A stretch of 64,000 bases of DNA from Antedon bifida (Eukaryota > Echinodermata > Crinoidea > Comatulida > Antedonidae): assembly GCA_963402885.1 (NCBI GenBank), contig OY727094.1, positions 24,430,501 through 24,494,500 of the forward strand, given 5' to 3'. Below, piece after piece: positions 58,601 to 61,600 of this stretch. The stretch's first letter is position 1. Each line of letters opens with the position of its first letter. The notes under the pieces were generated by a model. That model was not told the DNA's origin. It worked only from the letters and a program-made list of their open reading frames with translations, and ran no database searches. The position numbers and the translations under genes are program-made.

Positions 58601-61600
58601 TTGATAATATATTAAATATGATTTTATTAAGCATATGTGTTATTATTTATGTTAGTAGGCCTACATAAATATACGAAATAATGTTCAATACTCATTATTC
58701 TATTAAAGGCACTATGTGCGTGCGATATTCTATGACTTGCATACTCTCGTTTGATTTAAGTTTTTGTGGCTAAACTCATCGTTTTTAACATAAATTCGGA
58801 CGATTTTTGCTATATAAGTTGGGTTTTCATAATTAATTAACAATTATCTACTCTCGTTTGGTAGGTATTGCAACATTGAGTCTCGTTTTTGTTTCCGTTT
58901 GGTGTTTAGTAGGACCGCGCTCGCGAAAGACAACAGTCGTTCACGTGGGAAGGGCCGTGTGACATCGCCTTTTTGAGGAATTAGGCTAGATAATAATTAT
59001 CCTATTATTGAAGGAGCCATGAGAATTAATTTTATTAGCGATGTTAAGTAGGCTTTACAAAAAACAAAACTTGTAGATCTGGAGACAACATTTTATTATG
59101 TTATCATGTTTGAGATGTTCGGCGATATCACACACGTGTGTACTGTGACGTCGATGTAAACAAACAGCCAACTTACTACTTCCGTCTGAGTGTATTGCAT
59201 TTTGGGTAATGATGACGTTTTGCTCGACGACCACCCATAGATTTAACCGGTTATTTCGGAGCACAAATTGAGCAGAAACGCGGTCTTGTTATTGTTATCT
59301 ATTTTTAATCTATTTTAAAATAACCGGTTAAATCGCGTTATGCAGCAGAAACAGACCCTAAAATATGCTAATATCTCTTAATCCAATAGGTATTTTGAAC
59401 AAGAATGTACAAGTACAAACATAAACATGACCCTTAAGATTCAGAATAGCACATTTGATTTTTCATCTTACCCTGGGGTCACTGGGTCAAAGGTCGCAAT
59501 ATAAAAACATTCAAATTATCCTTTAAATCAATTTGCATAGTAGTCTTACAACTACTAAAAACATAGCATATACAGTACAGACATTGCAGCATATTGATAT
59601 CTGCACACTGCGCCCACACCGCTCCCACCCAGAGATTACTAGGTCACTGATTTTAGCTTAAACATTTTGAAAAACTTGAATGTTATAACTACTAAATTTA
59701 CATAGGATCAGTAGGTCATTTACTTTATACCATACAGTATCTTATTCTGATAATACATTACTTTTACATTTAGGCCTACCTACTTTAGTAGCTTACATTT
59801 CGGAAACATTGGTCATAAACATTTCTAAATAATTCTTGGGTGGGACTCGATTGTCAATGGACTTATTTTTAAGATGTTTTTGCCATACTAAGGACCAATT
59901 TTGTTAAAGTATACTTTAGTAAGTATCACAATGAATTACTGTCTTACTGTATTCATTACATTCTGGATTAAAGCATCATTTTGCTAATAAAAGTATTAAT
60001 AAATACTGTTACTTAATCCTAATATATACTGATACTTTCAATTCAATTCAAAGCAACATTTATTTTCTCCTTTCGTATACAAATTGATTTCAATGAACAA
60101 TATATATTTAAACAACATTTCGAAAGAAGAAGGTACAAGCCCAGAAAGATGAAAAACACATTTATGAGGGCGTACCTAATACTGACACAGACAATAAAAA
60201 TTTAAAAAAATATAAATAATAAATAAATAAAAAATTGACCGAAGAATAGTTAATATTTGGAAATAAGGTGACTTTTAAGTTTAGATAAAAATGATTTACT
60301 AGAAACAGAGTTTAAGATGGGGAGTGGCAGATCGTTCCAAAAAGTGGGTCCGGAATACCTAATGTTGTGTTGAAAGTGGTTGGTTTTATGGGTTGGAATA
60401 TGTAATTTTGAACTACTACGGGTATGATGATAATGAATTGAAGAATTAGGAGTGAACATGGAGCAAAGATGTTTTGGAAGGTTAGAATTAATAGAAGAAA
60501 AGATGAAAGAGCCTTGTTGGGTTAGATTGATATCAAAGACTTTGAGAAGATGAAGCTTAGAAAAAAGATGAGATGAATGAGACAGGGGTGGGGCGCCAGA
60601 TATAACCCTGATGGCCTTTTTTTGAAGAGTTTGAAGTTTTTTAATATTGGAAGGATAAGAGTTGCACCAGACAATATTGCAATAGTTAAGATAAGGCAGC
60701 ATAAGTGAGCAGTAAAGAATACGAAGAATGTTAGGGGGTAAAAAAGAAGAAAGTCTAGTGATGATGCCTAGACTTTTGGAAATTTTATTCTCAACAAAAT
60801 TGATGTGATTTTTCCATAAAAGTCGACTGTCTAGATGAACTCCTAACTAGACATGAAACTCGTCACTTTGACGAGTTAGTTATCTGCACCACGACAAACG
60901 CCACGTGCACGTCATACGTGCGCGCGTAACTTCTTGTGAAACATGCCATTTTTAATCCGTAGAAAGTTTGCCCCTGATATGACTTAAATTTTGTCAAAGT
61001 GTCAATACTAAATGACTTTTGGTTTTTAATCTATGATCAATCATTGAAATTCATAAAATTGCGCGTAAGTCACGTTGCGCAACTATGACGTCATTCAAAA
61101 ATAGGAGGTGCACAACTTCACGTAAATGCCCATATGTTGTCAAAGTTATGAAATGTTATGTTTACACATTTTAGAGAAACGCGACTCACAAAAAGGAAGG
61201 AAGGAAAGAAGAATAATACAGAAAAAAAATATTGATCCCATACAATAACAAGGAGTTATCCGCTCTACCAAGCGGATAACTAAAAATGTAGCAGATTGGA
61301 CTGAGGGAATATCATGATTGTTAATAGAAATGTTATAGTTTGCAGTATCAATGTTTTTAATTTTCTGAGGGGTCCCAAACAGGATGAAGTTACATTTTTT
61401 GTGGTTAAGAGAAAGTTTGTTAGCTGAAAAGTATTGAGACATGAGGGTCAGATTGGTATTAACAGTAACACTTTAAAATGTTTACACCAAGGGTATTTAA
61501 ATAATATATTAATACAAACTGCACTTATTTTTAATGGCTGGATTTTTTTTAAATTTTCATCCATCTCAAACTGAAAAATTTAAGGTGTTACGAAAGTTTC

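Larger units (their letters stand above)
57793..59358. mobile_element. 1566-bp Harbinger-like element
   Basis: Ends GGGCCTGTTTCTGCTGCAT and its near complement at 59358, with TAA duplicated on both sides (57790-57792, 59359-59361). A 3-bp TWA duplication and GGGC..GTTT ends fit PIF/Harbinger. The mirror copy near 62860 shows the empty site. Many ACCGGTTA palindromes lie near both ends. Non-autonomous; only a Myb/SANT-like relic remains. Confidence 0.8.
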
